Source: Nakamurella leprariae (GTDB taxonomy: Bacteria; Actinomycetota; Actinomycetes; Mycobacteriales; Nakamurellaceae). From it: DNA of 56,461 nucleotides. The DNA lies in NCBI RefSeq assembly GCF_016918035.1, contig NZ_JAERWK010000011.1, forward strand, positions 1-56,461, written 5' to 3'. Shown here one piece after another: positions 22,219 through 32,947 of the stretch. Each line of letters begins with the position of its first letter. Positions within the stretch are counted from its first letter, which is position 1. The notes below the pieces were generated by a model that ran no database searches, was not told the origin of the DNA, and saw only the letters and a list, made by a program, of their open reading frames with translations. Made by a program: the position numbers and the translations under genes.

Positions 22219-22893
22219 ATGACCACCGTCACCGTTCACTCGCCGGCCGGCGAGACCGCGGGCAGCGTCGAGCTGCCGGCGGAGATCTTCGACGTCCAGG
22301 CCAACGTGCCGCTGATGCACCAGGTCGTCGTGGCCCAGCTGGCGGCCGCCCGGCAGGGCACCCACAAGACCAAGACCCGGGGTGAGGTCTCCGGCGGCGG
22401 CAAGAAGCCGTACCGGCAGAAGGGGACCGGCCGCGCCCGTCAGGGCTCGACCCGGGCGCCGCAGTTCGCCGGTGGTGGCACCGTCCACGGGCCGGTGCCG
22501 CACGACTACGTGCAGCGGACCCCCAAGAAGATGAAGGCCGCCGCGCTGCGGGGCGCGCTGTCCGACCGGGCCCGCTCCGGCGCCGTGCACGTGCTGTCCA
22601 CCGTCGTCGACGGCGACAAGCCCAGCACCAAGGCCGCCCTCAAGGCGCTGTCGGCCGTCACCTCGGCCCGCAACGTCCTGGTCGTGCTGACCACCGAGGA
22701 CGAGATCGGGTTCCTGAGCCTGCGCAACGAGCCGACCGTGCACATCCTGCGGGCCGACCAGCTGAACACCTACGACGTGCTGACCAGCGACGACGTGGTG
22801 TTCACCGAGGGTGCGCTGCAGGAGTTCCTGGCCCGGACCACCGGTGCCACCGCCAGCACCACCGTCCAGCTCGACAAGGAGGCCAGCGAATGA
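22219..22893 (+). CDS. rplD: 50S ribosomal protein L4
   Basis: L4 of 224 aa, lining the exit tunnel. It contains the tunnel-loop signature [20 protein letters not shown] and [15 protein letters not shown]. In E. coli L4 also represses its own operon; nothing here shows whether that applies. The stop overlaps the rplW start by four bases (ATGA). Confidence 0.98.
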   Translation: MTTVTVHSPAGETAGSVELPAEIFDVQANVPLMHQVVVAQLAAARQGTHKTKTRGEVSGGGKKPYRQKGTGRARQGSTRAPQFAGGGTVHGPVPHDYVQRTPKKMKAAALRGALSDRARSGAVHVLSTVVDGDKPSTKAALKALSAVTSARNVLVVLTTEDEIGFLSLRNEPTVHILRADQLNTYDVLTSDDVVFTEGALQEFLARTTGATASTTVQLDKEASE

Positions 22894-23186
22894 TCGCCGA
22901 CCCGCGCGACATCATCCTGCGGCCGGTCGTCTCGGAGAAGAGCTACGGCCTGCTCGAGTCCGGCAGCTACACCTTCGAGGTGCACCCGGACGCCAACAAG
23001 ACCCAGGTCAAGATCGCCATCGAGCAGATCTTCGACGGGGTCACGGTGGTGTCGGTGAACACGCTGAACCGGCAGGGCAAGCGCAAGCGCACCCGCACCG
23101 GCTACGGCCAGCGCAAGTCGACCAAGCGCGCGATCGTCACGCTGTCCGCGGACAGCAAGGCGATCGAGATCTTCTCGGGCGCCTGA
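22890..23186 (+). CDS. rplW: 50S ribosomal protein L23
   Basis: L23 of 98 aa at the tunnel exit, the docking site for trigger factor and the signal recognition particle. It begins [19 protein letters not shown] and has [21 protein letters not shown]. Coupled to rplD by a four-base overlap; a 24-base gap leads to rplB. Confidence 0.98.
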   Translation: MIADPRDIILRPVVSEKSYGLLESGSYTFEVHPDANKTQVKIAIEQIFDGVTVVSVNTLNRQGKRKRTRTGYGQRKSTKRAIVTLSADSKAIEIFSGA

Positions 23187-23210
23187 GCCAGGACGAGGGA
23201 CTGAACCAGA

Positions 23211-24050
23211 ATGGGTATTCGCAAGTACAAGCCGACGACCCCGGGTCGTCGTGGCGCCTCGGTCGCCGACTTCTCCGAGGTCACCCGTGACTTCCCGGAG
23301 AAGTCGCTGGTCCTGCCGCTGCACAACAAGGGCGGCCGCAACGTCCACGGTCGGGTCACCGCTCGGCACCAGGGCGGCGGGCACAAACGCGCCTTCCGGG
23401 TGATCGACTTCAAGCGGGCCGACAAGGACGGCGTGCCGGCCAAGGTCGCGCACATCGAGTACGACCCGAACCGCACCGCGCGCATCGCGCTGCTGCACTT
23501 CGCGGACGGGGAGAAGCGCTACATCATCGCGCCGAACCGGCTGAACCAGGGCGACCCGATCGAGACCGGTCCGGGCGCCGACATCAAGCCGGGCAACAAC
23601 CTGCCGCTGCGCAACATCCCGGTCGGCACCGTGGTGCACGCCATCGAGCTGCGGCCCGGCGGCGGCGCCAAGATCGCCCGCTCGGCCGGTGCCAAGGTCC
23701 AGCTGGTGGCCAAGGACGGCCCGTACGCGCAGCTGCGCATGCCGTCCGGCGAGATCCGCAACGTGGACGTGCGCTGCCGCGCCACGATCGGTGAGGTCGG
23801 CAACGCCGAGCAGGCCAACATCAACTGGGGCAAGGCCGGCCGCATGCGCTGGAAGGGCAAGCGCCCGACCGTCCGTGGTGTGGCCATGAACCCGGTCGAC
23901 CACCCGCACGGTGGTGGCGAGGGCAAGACCTCCGGTGGCCGTCACCCGGTGAACCCGGCGGGCAAGCCCGAGGGCCGCACCCGCCGGCCGAACAAGGCCA
24001 GCGATCAGCTGATCGTCCGTCGTCGTCGCAAGTCCGGGAAGAAGCGGTAA
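23211..24050 (+). CDS. rplB: 50S ribosomal protein L2
   Basis: L2 of 279 aa, needed for subunit joining and peptidyl transfer. It shows the typical [18 protein letters not shown] start, the [14 protein letters not shown] motif and the [18 protein letters not shown] block with the conserved histidine. The C-terminus is strongly basic ([10 protein letters not shown]). Twelve bases separate it from rpsS. Confidence 0.98.
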   Translation: MGIRKYKPTTPGRRGASVADFSEVTRDFPEKSLVLPLHNKGGRNVHGRVTARHQGGGHKRAFRVIDFKRADKDGVPAKVAHIEYDPNRTARIALLHFADGEKRYIIAPNRLNQGDPIETGPGADIKPGNNLPLRNIPVGTVVHAIELRPGGGAKIARSAGAKVQLVAKDGPYAQLRMPSGEIRNVDVRCRATIGEVGNAEQANINWGKAGRMRWKGKRPTVRGVAMNPVDHPHGGGEGKTSGGRHPVNPAGKPEGRTRRPNKASDQLIVRRRRKSGKKR

Positions 24051-24062
24051 GGGTAAGAAGAC

Positions 24063-24344
24063 ATGCCTCGTTCTCTGAAGAAGGGTCCGTTCATCGACGA
24101 CCACCTGCTCAAGAAGGTGGACGCGGCGAACGACAAGAACTCCAAGGCCGTCATCAAGACCTGGTCGCGGCGCTCGACGATCATCCCCGACATGCTCGGC
24201 CACACCATCGCGGTGCACGACGGTCGCAAGCACGTGCCGGTGTTCGTCACCGAGTCGATGGTCGGGCACAAGCTGGGCGAGTTCGCGCCCACCCGGACCT
24301 TCAAGGGTCACATCAAGGAAGACCGCCGCTCGCGGCGGGGCTGA
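24063..24344 (+). CDS. rpsS: 30S ribosomal protein S19
   Basis: S19 of 93 aa in the small-subunit head, next to S13. [19 protein letters not shown] and [22 protein letters not shown] are diagnostic. The start lies after AGGGTAAG within the end of the rplB region, and a 22-base gap leads to rplV. Confidence 0.98.
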   Translation: MPRSLKKGPFIDDHLLKKVDAANDKNSKAVIKTWSRRSTIIPDMLGHTIAVHDGRKHVPVFVTESMVGHKLGEFAPTRTFKGHIKEDRRSRRG

Positions 24345-24366
24345 GCAGGGGAAGGAACACACGCTG

Positions 24367-24761
24367 ATGAACGCCAAGCAGGCGGCCGGAGCCGACGAGC
24401 TCCAGACGGCCCGTGCGCAGGCCAAGCACGTGCGGACCACCCCGATGAAGGCCCGTCGCGTCGTCGACCTCATCCGGGGTCGTTCGGTCGCGGACGCCGC
24501 CGCCATCCTGAAGTTCTCGCCGCAGGCCGCGAGCGAGCCGGTGGCCAAGCTGCTGGCCTCCGCCGTCGCCAACGCCGAGAACAACCACGGACTGGATCCG
24601 CAGACGCTCGTGGTGCAGACCGCGTTCGTCGACGAGGGCCCGACCCTCAAGCGGTTCCAGCCCCGGGCACAGGGCCGGGCCTTCCGCATCCGCAAGCGCA
24701 CCAGCCACATCACCCTGGTCGTGGCCCCGGCCACCACGGGTGCGAAGGGAGGGACCCGCTG

Positions 24762-24762
<1 letters not shown>
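24367..24762 (+). CDS. rplV: 50S ribosomal protein L22
   Basis: L22 of 131 aa, whose hairpin reaches into the exit tunnel. [16 protein letters not shown] and the loop region [20 protein letters not shown] are conserved. The ATG follows GGGGAAGGAA. Its last base is the first base of the rpsC start (TGATG), so the two are translationally coupled. Confidence 0.98.
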
Positions 24763-25604
<842 letters not shown>

Positions 25605-25607
25605 GCC

Positions 25608-26027
25608 ATGCTCATCCCCCGCAGAGTCAAGCACCGCAAGCAGCACCGGCCCACCCGGACCGGCATGGCCTCCGGTGGCACCCAGGTGACCTTCGGTGAC
25701 TACGGCATCCAGGCGCTGGAGCCGGCGTACGTGACCAACCGGCAGATCGAGTCGGCCCGTATCGCCATCAACCGGCACATCCGTCGTGGCGGCAAGGTCT
25801 GGATCAACATCTATCCCGACCGCCCGCTCACCAAGAAGCCGGCCGAGACCCGCATGGGTTCCGGCAAGGGTTCGCCGGAGTGGTGGGTGGCCAACATCAA
25901 GCCCGGCCGGGTGCTCTTCGAGATGAGCTACCCGACCGAGGCCGTGGCCCGCGAGGCGCTCCGCCGCGCGATCCACAAGCTGCCCATGAAGTGTCGGATC
26001 GTCACCCGGGAAGGCGGTGAGTCGTGA
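25608..26027 (+). CDS. rplP: 50S ribosomal protein L16
   Basis: L16 of 139 aa, contacting the A-site t[18 protein letters not shown] and the [20 protein letters not shown] block are diagnostic. Its TGA shares its last base with the ATG chosen for rpmC. No unusual feature is visible. Confidence 0.98.
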   Translation: MLIPRRVKHRKQHRPTRTGMASGGTQVTFGDYGIQALEPAYVTNRQIESARIAINRHIRRGGKVWINIYPDRPLTKKPAETRMGSGKGSPEWWVANIKPGRVLFEMSYPTEAVAREALRRAIHKLPMKCRIVTREGGES

Positions 26028-26272
26028 TGGCGAGTGGAACTGCGAACGAGCTGCGCGAGCTGGGCGCCGATGAGCTGGTCCTCCGGCTCCGCGAGGCCAA
26101 GGCCGAGCTGTTCAACCTGCGCTTCCAGATGGCCACCGGGCAGATGGACAACAACCGGCGGCTGCGCACCATCAAGCACGACATCGCCCGGATCTACACC
26201 GTCATGCGCGAGCGCGAGCTCGGCCTGTCGGTCGGTCCGGACGGCACCAGCGGCACGGAGGTCCCGGCATGA
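26027..26272 (+). CDS. rpmC: 50S ribosomal protein L29
   Basis: Two-helix L29 of 81 aa near the tunnel exit. The core [41 protein letters not shown] is unmistakable. Start is ATG 26027, overlapping the rplP stop by one base; a GTG three bases earlier is equally in frame. The stop overlaps the rpsQ start by four bases. Confidence 0.96.
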   Translation: MASGTANELRELGADELVLRLREAKAELFNLRFQMATGQMDNNRRLRTIKHDIARIYTVMRERELGLSVGPDGTSGTEVPA

Positions 26273-26565
26273 GCGAGTCCGAGAACACGACTGCGACCGG
26301 AGCGCCGGCCCCCGAGCGGGGTGAGCGCAAGCTCCGCGAGGGCCTGGTCGTCTCCGACAAGATGGAGAAGACCATCGTCGTCGAGCTGGAGGACCGGGTG
26401 AAGCACCCGCGTTACTCCAAGGTCATCCGGCGCACCACCAAGGTGAAGGCGCACGACGAGGCCGGCGTGGCCGGCATCGGCGACCGCGTGCTGCTGGCCG
26501 AGACCCGGCCGCTGTCGGCCACCAAGCGGTGGCGACTGGTCGAGGTCCTCGAGAAGGCCCAGTGA
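26269..26565 (+). CDS. rpsQ: 30S ribosomal protein S17
   Basis: S17 of 98 aa with the OB-fold core [33 protein letters not shown]. The N-terminal 20 residues are a non-conserved, acidic/Ala-Pro extension that is common in actinobacteria. It is the last gene of this transcription unit: a long hairpin follows within 35 bases. Confidence 0.97.
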   Translation: MSESENTTATGAPAPERGERKLREGLVVSDKMEKTIVVELEDRVKHPRYSKVIRRTTKVKAHDEAGVAGIGDRVLLAETRPLSATKRWRLVEVLEKAQ

Positions 26566-26598
26566 CCCGAGCCCGACGGCTCGATCTGCTGTGAACGG

Positions 26599-26639
26599 CG
26601 CAGGCCCTCGTTCCCCACTCCGGTGAACGGGGGCCTGCG
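26599..26639 (+). terminator. Terminator after rpsQ
   Basis: CGCAGGCCC pairs perfectly with GGGCCTGCG. After one mismatch the stem continues with CGTTC/GAACG, enclosing an 11-base loop. It separates the S10 cluster from the spc cluster. Confidence 0.75.
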
Positions 26640-27006
26640 GCGTCCCCGGGCGCCGTGCTCGGTGGAGCGCGGATTGCCCCGTCGTCGCTGATCAGGTACA
26701 GTCGATGGCTGGTGTCAGGAGACCTGGTGTGCGCGAGCACCCGGGCGTCCTCTCGACACCTGATTGGCCTGGTGGGGTCGGAAATCCCGCCAGGGCTCCG
26801 CAGTTCTCCCAGCCGTTCGGGCGTTCGCGTCGCGACGGCGGCGCCCGACCCGGATCCCGGGTCACGGACAAGAGCGAAAAGTCGGGCCCCGTGTCCGAAC
26901 TTCCTCTTGTCCTTTCGCGTGTGCACGGCCCGCCGGTCCGCCGGCCGGCGGTGCGTGGCGGGGGAGCGGCGGAACCAGACACAGTTGAGCAGAAGGTTGG
27001 ACTGCT
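26640..27006 (+). other. rplN promoter region and structured leader
   Basis: Contains the rplN promoter and about 295 bases of leader without a gene. The leader has several inverted repeats, including GGACAAGAG (26866) with CTCTTGTCC (26904) and CCTGG/CCAGG pairs near 26770–26800. Confidence 0.5.
26674..26702 (+). promoter_or_regulatory. Putative spc-operon (rplN) promoter
   Basis: TTGCCC (-35) and TACAGT (-10) separated by 17 bases, directly after the rpsQ terminator. This would start the spc cluster independently. Confidence 0.65.
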
Positions 27007-27375
27007 GTGATTCAGCAAGAGTCCCGGCTCCGAGTCGCCGACAACACCGGCGCCAAGGAGATCCTGTGCATCCGGGTGCTCGGTGGCTCCGCCCGCCGGT
27101 ACGCGGGGATCGGCGACATCATCGTCGCCACTGTCAAGGACGCCATCCCCGGCGCCGGCGTGAAGAAGGGCGATGTGGTCAAGGCCGTCATCGTCCGCAC
27201 CACCAAGGAGCGTCGTCGTCAGGACGGCAGCTACATCAAGTTCGACGAGAACGCCGCGGTCTTGCTCCGCAACGACGGCGACCCGCGTGGCACCCGCATC
27301 TTCGGGCCCGTCGGCCGCGAGCTCCGCGACAAGCGCTACATGAAGATCATCTCGCTGGCCCCGGAGGTGTTGTGA
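27007..27375 (+). CDS. rplN: 50S ribosomal protein L14
   Basis: L14 of 122 aa at the subunit interface. [27 protein letters not shown] is the family signature. The GTG start follows AGAAGG by about ten bases. First gene of the spc cluster. Its stop lies two bases before the rplX start. Confidence 0.98.
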   Translation: MIQQESRLRVADNTGAKEILCIRVLGGSARRYAGIGDIIVATVKDAIPGAGVKKGDVVKAVIVRTTKERRRQDGSYIKFDENAAVLLRNDGDPRGTRIFGPVGRELRDKRYMKIISLAPEVL

Positions 27376-27377
27376 CC

Positions 27378-27716
27378 ATGGCGAACAGCGATCGCAAGGC
27401 CATGAAGGTTAAGAAGGGCGACACCGTCCTGGTCATCGCCGGTAAGGACAAGGGCGCCAAGGGCAAGGTCATCCACGCCTACCCGGAGAGCGAGCGCGTC
27501 CTGGTCGAGGGCGTGAACCGGATCAAGAAGCACACCAAGGTGTCCACCACCCAGCGTGGCGCCCAGTCCGGCGGCATCGTCACCCAGGAGGCGTCCATCC
27601 ACGTCTCCAACGTGATGGTCGTGGACGGCGACAACCAGCCGACCCGCGTCGGCAAGCGCATCGACTCCGAGGGTCGCAGCGTGCGTGTGTCGCGGCGTTC
27701 CGGGAAGGACCTCTGA
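27378..27716 (+). CDS. rplX: 50S ribosomal protein L24
   Basis: L24 of 112 aa, an early assembly protein with a KOW motif ([20 protein letters not shown]). I chose ATG 27378, ten bases after GGAGG. An in-frame GTG at 27372 overlapping the rplN stop is possible. One base separates it from rplE. Confidence 0.96.
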   Translation: MANSDRKAMKVKKGDTVLVIAGKDKGAKGKVIHAYPESERVLVEGVNRIKKHTKVSTTQRGAQSGGIVTQEASIHVSNVMVVDGDNQPTRVGKRIDSEGRSVRVSRRSGKDL

Positions 27717-27717
27717 C

Positions 27718-28293
27718 ATGACGACCACCGAAGACACCCCCACCACGGTCGTGCCCCGGCTCAAGACCCGCTACGCGCAGGAGATCAAGCCGGCGCTGCA
27801 GCAGGAGTTCGAGTTCCCGAACACCATGCTGGTCCCCGGCGTGGTCAAGGTCGTCGTCAACATGGGTGTCGGCGAGGCCGCGCGTGACGCCAAGCTGATC
27901 GAGGGCGCGGTCCGCGACCTGGCCACCATCACCGGCCAGAAGCCGCTGGTCCGCAAGGCCACCAAGTCCATCGCCCAGTTCAAGCTGCGCGAGGGCATGC
28001 CGATCGGCGCCAAGGTCACCCTCCGCGGTGACCGCATGTGGGAGTTCCTGGACCGGCTGCTGACCATCGCGCTGCCGCGTATTCGTGACTTCCGCGGCCT
28101 GTCGCCGAAGCAGTTCGACGGCAACGGCAACTACACGTTCGGCCTGAACGAGCAGTCGATGTTCCACGAGATCGACATCGACCGGATCGACCGGCCGCGC
28201 GGCATGGACATCACCGTGGTGACCACCGCCACCACCGACGACCAGGGACGCGCGCTGCTCCGCCAGCTCGGTTTCCCGTTCAAGGAGAACTGA
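27718..28293 (+). CDS. rplE: 50S ribosomal protein L5
   Basis: L5 of 191 aa, which binds 5S rRNA and the P-site tRNA. The conserved region [17 protein letters not shown] and the C-terminal [20 protein letters not shown] are clear. The start follows GGGAAGGAC. Two bases lead to the zinc-type S14 gene. Confidence 0.98.
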   Translation: MTTTEDTPTTVVPRLKTRYAQEIKPALQQEFEFPNTMLVPGVVKVVVNMGVGEAARDAKLIEGAVRDLATITGQKPLVRKATKSIAQFKLREGMPIGAKVTLRGDRMWEFLDRLLTIALPRIRDFRGLSPKQFDGNGNYTFGLNEQSMFHEIDIDRIDRPRGMDITVVTTATTDDQGRALLRQLGFPFKEN

Positions 28294-28295
28294 CC

Positions 28296-28481
28296 ATGGC
28301 GAAGACCGCTCTGATCAACAAGGCCAAGCGCAAGCCGAAGTTCGCGGTGCGCGGCTACACCCGGTGCAACCGGTGCGGACGTCCGCACTCGGTGTACCGC
28401 AAGTTCGGGCTGTGCCGGATCTGCGTGCGCGAGATGGCGCACGCGGGCGAGCTGCCCGGCGTCACCAAGTCCTCCTGGTGA
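28296..28481 (+). CDS. rpsZ: 30S ribosomal protein S14, zinc-binding type
   Basis: Short S14 of 61 aa. Cysteines C24, C27, C40 and C43 form a zinc ribbon (CNRC...CRIC). This C+ form differs from the longer cysteine-free S14 used under zinc starvation in many actinobacteria. Also called rpsN. A 153-bp gap follows before rpsH. Confidence 0.97.
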   Translation: MAKTALINKAKRKPKFAVRGYTRCNRCGRPHSVYRKFGLCRICVREMAHAGELPGVTKSSW

Positions 28482-28634
28482 TCTGACCCGACGTCGACGG
28501 GGGCGGTCGGCCCGACCGTCCCGCCCCACCCCGTCCGACCTGCTCATTCCCGGCGCGCGTGATCCGTGCGCCCGAACTTCGCCCAGGCCCCCGCCCCTCC
28601 GCGGGGGAACCGGACGAGAGAGGCACGACCGACC

Positions 28635-29033
28635 ATGACCATGACCGACCCGATCGCGGACTTCCTCACCCGGATCCGCAACGCCAACTCGGCGTACCAC
28701 GACGAGGTCGTCATGCCCTTCTCCAAGCTCAAGGGCAACATCGCCGACATCCTGGTCGCCCAGGGGTACATCGCCTCCTGGACCACCGCGGACGCCACGG
28801 TGGGCAAGAACCTGGTGATCACCCTCAAGTACGGCCCGAACCGCGAGCGGTCGATCGCCGGCCTGCGGCGCGTGTCCAAGCCGGGCCTGCGGGTCTACGC
28901 CCGCTCCACCGAGCTGCCCAAGGTGCTCGGCGGGCTGGGCATCGCCATCATCTCGACCTCGACCGGCCTCCTCACGGACCGGCAGGCCGCCAAGAAGAAG
29001 GTGGGCGGGGAAGTCCTCGCCTACGTCTGGTAA
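28635..29033 (+). CDS. rpsH: 30S ribosomal protein S8
   Basis: S8 of 132 aa, a primary 16S rRNA binder. It begins [18 protein letters not shown] and ends with the conserved GGEVLAYVW. The start follows GAGAGAGG. In E. coli S8 represses the spc operon; no matching site was identified here. Confidence 0.98.
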   Translation: MTMTDPIADFLTRIRNANSAYHDEVVMPFSKLKGNIADILVAQGYIASWTTADATVGKNLVITLKYGPNRERSIAGLRRVSKPGLRVYARSTELPKVLGGLGIAIISTSTGLLTDRQAAKKKVGGEVLAYVW

Positions 29034-29045
29034 GGGCTGAACGAC

Positions 29046-29582
29046 ATGTCGCGAATCGGAAAACTGCCGATCCCGGTGCCTGCCGGGGTCGACGTGACCA
29101 TCAACGGATCGCAGGTGACGGTCAAGGGCCCCAAGGGCACCCTGTCCCACACCGTCGTCGAGCCCATCTCGGTGGCCCGTGACGGGGACGAGCTCACCGT
29201 CACCCGGCCCGATGACGAGCGCGATTCCCGTGCCCGCCACGGCCTGACCCGGTCGCTGGTCAACAACATGGTGATCGGGGTGACCGCCGGCTACTCCAAG
29301 ACGATGGAGATCGTCGGCGTCGGCTACCGCGTCACGGCCAAGGGCAGCGACCTCGAGTTCGCCCTGGGCTACTCCCACCCGGTGCCCGTGCCGGCTCCCG
29401 AGGGCATCAGCTTCGTCGTCGAGTCGCCGATCAAGTTCCGCGTCGAGGGCGTCGACAAGCAGCTGGTCGGCGAGGTGGCCGCGAACATCCGCAAGCTGCG
29501 CAAGCCCGACCCGTACAAGGGCAAGGGTGTTCGCTACTCCGGCGAGGTCGTGCGCCGCAAGGTCGGAAAGACAGGTAAGTGA
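29046..29582 (+). CDS. rplF: 50S ribosomal protein L6
   Basis: L6 of 178 aa near the factor-binding site, with two repeated folds. [15 protein letters not shown] and the C-terminal [13 protein letters not shown] signature are present. Its stop shares a base with the rplR start (TGATG). Confidence 0.98.
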   Translation: MSRIGKLPIPVPAGVDVTINGSQVTVKGPKGTLSHTVVEPISVARDGDELTVTRPDDERDSRARHGLTRSLVNNMVIGVTAGYSKTMEIVGVGYRVTAKGSDLEFALGYSHPVPVPAPEGISFVVESPIKFRVEGVDKQLVGEVAANIRKLRKPDPYKGKGVRYSGEVVRRKVGKTGK

Positions 29583-29950
29583 TGGCTTCGAACATCTCCC
29601 AGGCCCGCGCCACGTCGCGGGCGCGCCGCCACTTCCGGCTGCGCAAGAAGATCGTCGGCACCGCCGAGCGTCCGCGTCTGGTCGTCAACCGGTCGTCCCG
29701 GCACATCAACGCCCAGCTGGTCGACGACTCGGTCGGCCGCACCCTGGTCTCGGCCTCCACGCTGGAGGCGGACCTGCGCGGCGACGAGGGCGACAAGAGC
29801 GCCAAGGCCCGCAAGGTCGGCGAGCTGATCGGCGAGCGCGCCAAGGCCGCCGGTGTCACCGCCGCGGTGTTCGACCGCGGTGGCGACAAGTACCACGGCC
29901 GGATCGCGGCCCTGGCCGACGGCGCCCGCAGCGCCGGGCTGGAGTTCTGA
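29582..29950 (+). CDS. rplR: 50S ribosomal protein L18
   Basis: L18 of 122 aa, which binds 5S rRNA together with L5. The core is [24 protein letters not shown] and the C-terminus [20 protein letters not shown]. Start ATG 29582 overlaps the rplF stop by one base; a GTG three bases earlier is the alternative. Confidence 0.98.
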   Translation: MASNISQARATSRARRHFRLRKKIVGTAERPRLVVNRSSRHINAQLVDDSVGRTLVSASTLEADLRGDEGDKSAKARKVGELIGERAKAAGVTAAVFDRGGDKYHGRIAALADGARSAGLEF

Positions 29951-29996
29951 TGCGCGCCTCGATCATCCGCATGACCCGAACTGGAAGGGACCTCTG

Positions 29997-30632
29997 ATGC
30001 CCGGACCGCAACGTGGTTTCGGCGGTGCCGGCGACCGTGCCGGTGGCGGCGACCGCAACGACCGCCGCGGTGGCCGTGACCGCCGTGACGGTGGGCGGCG
30101 CGACGCCGCCGTCGACAAGAACCCGCTGCTCGAGCGGATCGTGGTGACCAACCGCGTCGCCAAGGTCGTCAAGGGTGGCCGGCGGTTCTCCTTCACCGCT
30201 CTGGTCGTCGTCGGTGACGGCGACGGCAGCGTCGGCGTCGGCTACGGCAAGGCCAAGGAGATCCCCGCGGCCATCGCCAAGGGCGTCGAAGAGGCCAAGA
30301 AGTACATGTTCAAGGTCCCGCGCATCGCCTCCACCATCCCGCACCCGGTGCAGGGTGAGGCGGCGGCCGGTGTGGTGCTGCTCCGTCCGGCCTCCCCGGG
30401 TACCGGTGTCATCGCCGGTGGTCCGGTGCGTGCCGTGCTCGAGTGCGCCGGCATCCACGACGTGCTGTCCAAGTCCCTGGGCTCGGACAACCCGATCAAC
30501 ATCGTGCACGCCACCATCCAGGCGCTGAAGAACCTGCAGCGTCCCGAGTCGGTGGCCGCCCGTCGCGGGCTGCCCATCGAGGACGTCGCGCCGGCCGCCA
30601 TGCTGCGGGCGCGCGCCGGTCAGGGGGTCTGA
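29997..30632 (+). CDS. rpsE: 30S ribosomal protein S5
   Basis: S5 of 211 aa, acting in decoding accuracy and mRNA unwinding. The core starts at [23 protein letters not shown], and [15 protein letters not shown] and [15 protein letters not shown] follow. An N-terminal Arg/Gly/Asp-rich extension of about 40 residues precedes the core. Start ATG follows GGAAGGGA. One base separates it from rpmD. Confidence 0.98.
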   Translation: MPGPQRGFGGAGDRAGGGDRNDRRGGRDRRDGGRRDAAVDKNPLLERIVVTNRVAKVVKGGRRFSFTALVVVGDGDGSVGVGYGKAKEIPAAIAKGVEEAKKYMFKVPRIASTIPHPVQGEAAAGVVLLRPASPGTGVIAGGPVRAVLECAGIHDVLSKSLGSDNPINIVHATIQALKNLQRPESVAARRGLPIEDVAPAAMLRARAGQGV

Positions 30633-30633
30633 C

Positions 30634-30834
30634 GTGGCTCAGCTCAAGGTGACCCAGGTCAAGTCGATCATCGGCATCAAGCGCCCCGCGCGTGAGTCGG
30701 TGCGCTCGCTGGGTCTCAAGCGGATCAACCACTCCGTGGTGGTCCCGGACAACGCGGTGAACCGCGGCTACATCCAGACCGCCACCCACGTGGTGTCGGT
30801 CGAGGAGCTCCAGGAAGGAGGGGCGTCGCAGTGA
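30634..30834 (+). CDS. rpmD: 50S ribosomal protein L30
   Basis: Small L30 of 66 aa; GTG start giving [17 protein letters not shown]. The conserved [16 protein letters not shown] is present. Its stop overlaps the rplO start by four bases. Confidence 0.97.
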   Translation: MAQLKVTQVKSIIGIKRPARESVRSLGLKRINHSVVVPDNAVNRGYIQTATHVVSVEELQEGGASQ

Positions 30835-31274
30835 CCATCAAGGTCCACCACCTGCGCCCGGCCCCCGGGGCCAAGACCGAGAAGACCCGCGTGGGTCGCG
30901 GTGAGGGTTCCAAGGGCAAGACCGCGGGCCGGGGCACCAAGGGCACCGGCGCCCGCAAGAACACCAGGGCCGGCTTCGAGGGCGGGCAGCTGCCGCTGCA
31001 CATGCGGCTGCCCAAGCTCAAGGGCTTCAAGAACCGGTTCCGCACCACCTACCAGGTGGTGAACGTCGGTCAGCTGGTCACCCTGTTCCCGCAGGGCGGC
31101 ACGGTCGGCGTCGACGAGCTGGTGTCGGCCGGTGCGGTCCGCAAGGGCCACCTGGTCAAGGTGCTGGGCGAGGGCGAGGCGCCCGAGGTGGCGCTGCACG
31201 TCACCGCGCACGCCTTCTCCGGCTCGGCCAAGGACAAGCTGGCCGCCGCCGGCGGCAGCGCCAGCACCGTCTGA
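30831..31274 (+). CDS. rplO: 50S ribosomal protein L15
   Basis: L15 of 147 aa. The glycine-rich N-terminal part ([21 protein letters not shown]) and [20 protein letters not shown] are diagnostic. GTG start overlaps rpmD (GTGA). Followed by two hairpins and a 338-bp gap before secY. Confidence 0.98.
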   Translation: MTIKVHHLRPAPGAKTEKTRVGRGEGSKGKTAGRGTKGTGARKNTRAGFEGGQLPLHMRLPKLKGFKNRFRTTYQVVNVGQLVTLFPQGGTVGVDELVSAGAVRKGHLVKVLGEGEAPEVALHVTAHAFSGSAKDKLAAAGGSASTV

Positions 31275-31292
31275 GGCACGGACACGGCGCCG

Positions 31293-31316
31293 CCCGGACC
31301 CTGACGCGGGTCCGGG
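31293..31316 (+). terminator. Hairpin after rplO
   Basis: Perfect 9-bp stem CCCGGACCC/GGGTCCGGG with a six-base loop, 18 bases after the rplO stop. Confidence 0.55.
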
Positions 31317-31325
31317 TCGGCACTT

Positions 31326-31379
31326 CCGACGCCCCGGCGGTCGGTACCCTGCACGCAGGGATCGGCGCCGGGGCGTCGG
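31326..31379 (+). promoter_or_regulatory. Nested hairpin upstream of secY
   Basis: Perfect 13-bp outer stem CCGACGCCCCGGC/GCCGGGGCGTCGG encloses a second hairpin CCCTG-CACG-CAGGG. The two-level fold could terminate or regulate transcription into secY. Confidence 0.5.
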
Positions 31380-31612
31380 CCGTCTCCGGGTCCGTCCGGC
31401 TGCGGCCGTCGCCGCCGGCGGCGGACCCGTGGGGCAGGTCGGGGGGTCGTCCACCGGCGTGCCCGGTCAGTCCGACGTCCACGCTCGCGGGGTCAGGTCC
31501 GGTCCTCGGTCCGCCGCCCCGCTCCCGGAACTGATCCGGTCTCCGGCTCCCCGGAGCCGCCGGCTCCGGAACCGTCGCCGCCACCCGCGGGACGGCGTCA
31601 CCAGGAGGATCA

Positions 31613-32947
31613 TTGCTCTCCGCATTCGTCTCGGCGCTGAAGACGCCCGATCTGCGCAAGAAGATCCTCTTCACGCTGGGTCTGATCGCCGTCTACCGGC
31701 TGGGCGCGACCATCCCGTCGCCTGGCGTCTCGTACTCCGCGGTGCAGCAGTGCATCGACGAGGCCGGCACCAACGACCTGTTCACCGTGCTGAACCTGTT
31801 CTCCGGTGGCGCGCTGCTGCAGCTGTCGGTCTTCGCGCTCGGCATCATGCCGTTCATCACCGCGTCGATCATCGTGCAGCTGCTCACCGTGGTGATCCCG
31901 CGGTTCGAGCAGCTCAAGAAACTCGGCCAGGCCGGGCAGACCAAGCTGACGCAGTACACCCGCTACCTGACGATCGGCCTGGGCGTGCTGCAGTCGACGG
32001 CGTTCGTGGCGCTGGCCATCAACGGCCAGATGTTCGCCGGCTGCTCGGTGACCGACCAGATCGTCCCGGACCGCAGCGCCTTCGCGCTCATCACGCTGGT
32101 GCTGACCATGACGGCCGGCACCGCCGCCATCATGTGGATGGGTGAGCTCATCACCGAGCGCGGCATCGGCAACGGCATGTCGATCCTGATCTTCACCTCG
32201 ATCGCCGCCCGCATCCCGGCCGAGGGGCGCAACATCCTGACCCAGCAGGGCGGCGTCGTCTTCGCCGTCATCTGCGTCATCGCGCTGGGCATCATCTGCG
32301 CGGTCGTGTTCGTCGAGCAGGGGCAGCGCCGGCTGCCGGTGCAGTACGCCAAGCGGATGATCGGCCGCCGCATGTACGGCGGCACCTCGACCTACCTGCC
32401 ACTCAAGGTGAACCAGGCCGGCGTCATCCCGGTCATCTTCGCGACGTCGCTGCTCTACCTGCCCACTCTGCTGGTCCAGCTCATCAGCCCGACCACCGTG
32501 AACGCCGACGGCACCACCGAGGTCAGCGGCTGGGTGCAGTTCCTGAACCTGTACGTGATCAACCAGGGCAGCTGGGTGCACATCGTGCTGTACTTTGCCC
32601 TGATCATCTTCTTCACGTACTTCTACGTGAGCATCACCTTCAATCCGACGGAACGTGCGGACGAACTGAAGAAGTACGGCGGGTTCATCCCGGGCATCCG
32701 TCCGGGGCGTCCGACGGCCGAGTACCTGCAGTTCGTCCTGAACCGGATCACCCTGCCGGGCAGCATCTACCTGGGTATTGTCGCCATCCTGCCGAACCTC
32801 TTCCTGGAGCTGACCGGCGAAGGTCAGAACCAGAACTTCCCGTTCGGCGGGACCGCGGTGCTCATCATGGTCGGCGTCGGCCTGGACACCGTGAAGCAGA
32901 TCGAGACCCAGTTGATGCAGCGCAACTACGAAGGGTTCCTGCGGTGA
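31613..32947 (+). CDS. secY: Protein translocase subunit SecY
   Basis: Channel-forming subunit of the Sec translocon, 444 aa with about ten membrane helices. It begins (TTG start) LSAFVSALKTPDLRKKILFTLGLIAVYRLG and shows the plug-region GGALLQLSVFALGIMPFITASIIVQLL. The TTG is supported by AGGAGGAT four bases upstream and by fit to SecY N-termini. Its stop overlaps adk by four bases. Confidence 0.98.
   Translation: MLSAFVSALKTPDLRKKILFTLGLIAVYRLGATIPSPGVSYSAVQQCIDEAGTNDLFTVLNLFSGGALLQLSVFALGIMPFITASIIVQLLTVVIPRFEQLKKLGQAGQTKLTQYTRYLTIGLGVLQSTAFVALAINGQMFAGCSVTDQIVPDRSAFALITLVLTMTAGTAAIMWMGELITERGIGNGMSILIFTSIAARIPAEGRNILTQQGGVVFAVICVIALGIICAVVFVEQGQRRLPVQYAKRMIGRRMYGGTSTYLPLKVNQAGVIPVIFATSLLYLPTLLVQLISPTTVNADGTTEVSGWVQFLNLYVINQGSWVHIVLYFALIIFFTYFYVSITFNPTERADELKKYGGFIPGIRPGRPTAEYLQFVLNRITLPGSIYLGIVAILPNLFLELTGEGQNQNFPFGGTAVLIMVGVGLDTVKQIETQLMQRNYEGFLR

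Larger units (their letters stand above)
31275..31612 (+). other. rplO–secY intergenic region
   Basis: 338 bp without a gene. It has a simple hairpin (31293–31316), a nested hairpin (31326–31379), then GC-rich sequence up to AGGAGGAT, the secY ribosome binding site. No clear promoter hexamers were found. Confidence 0.5.
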
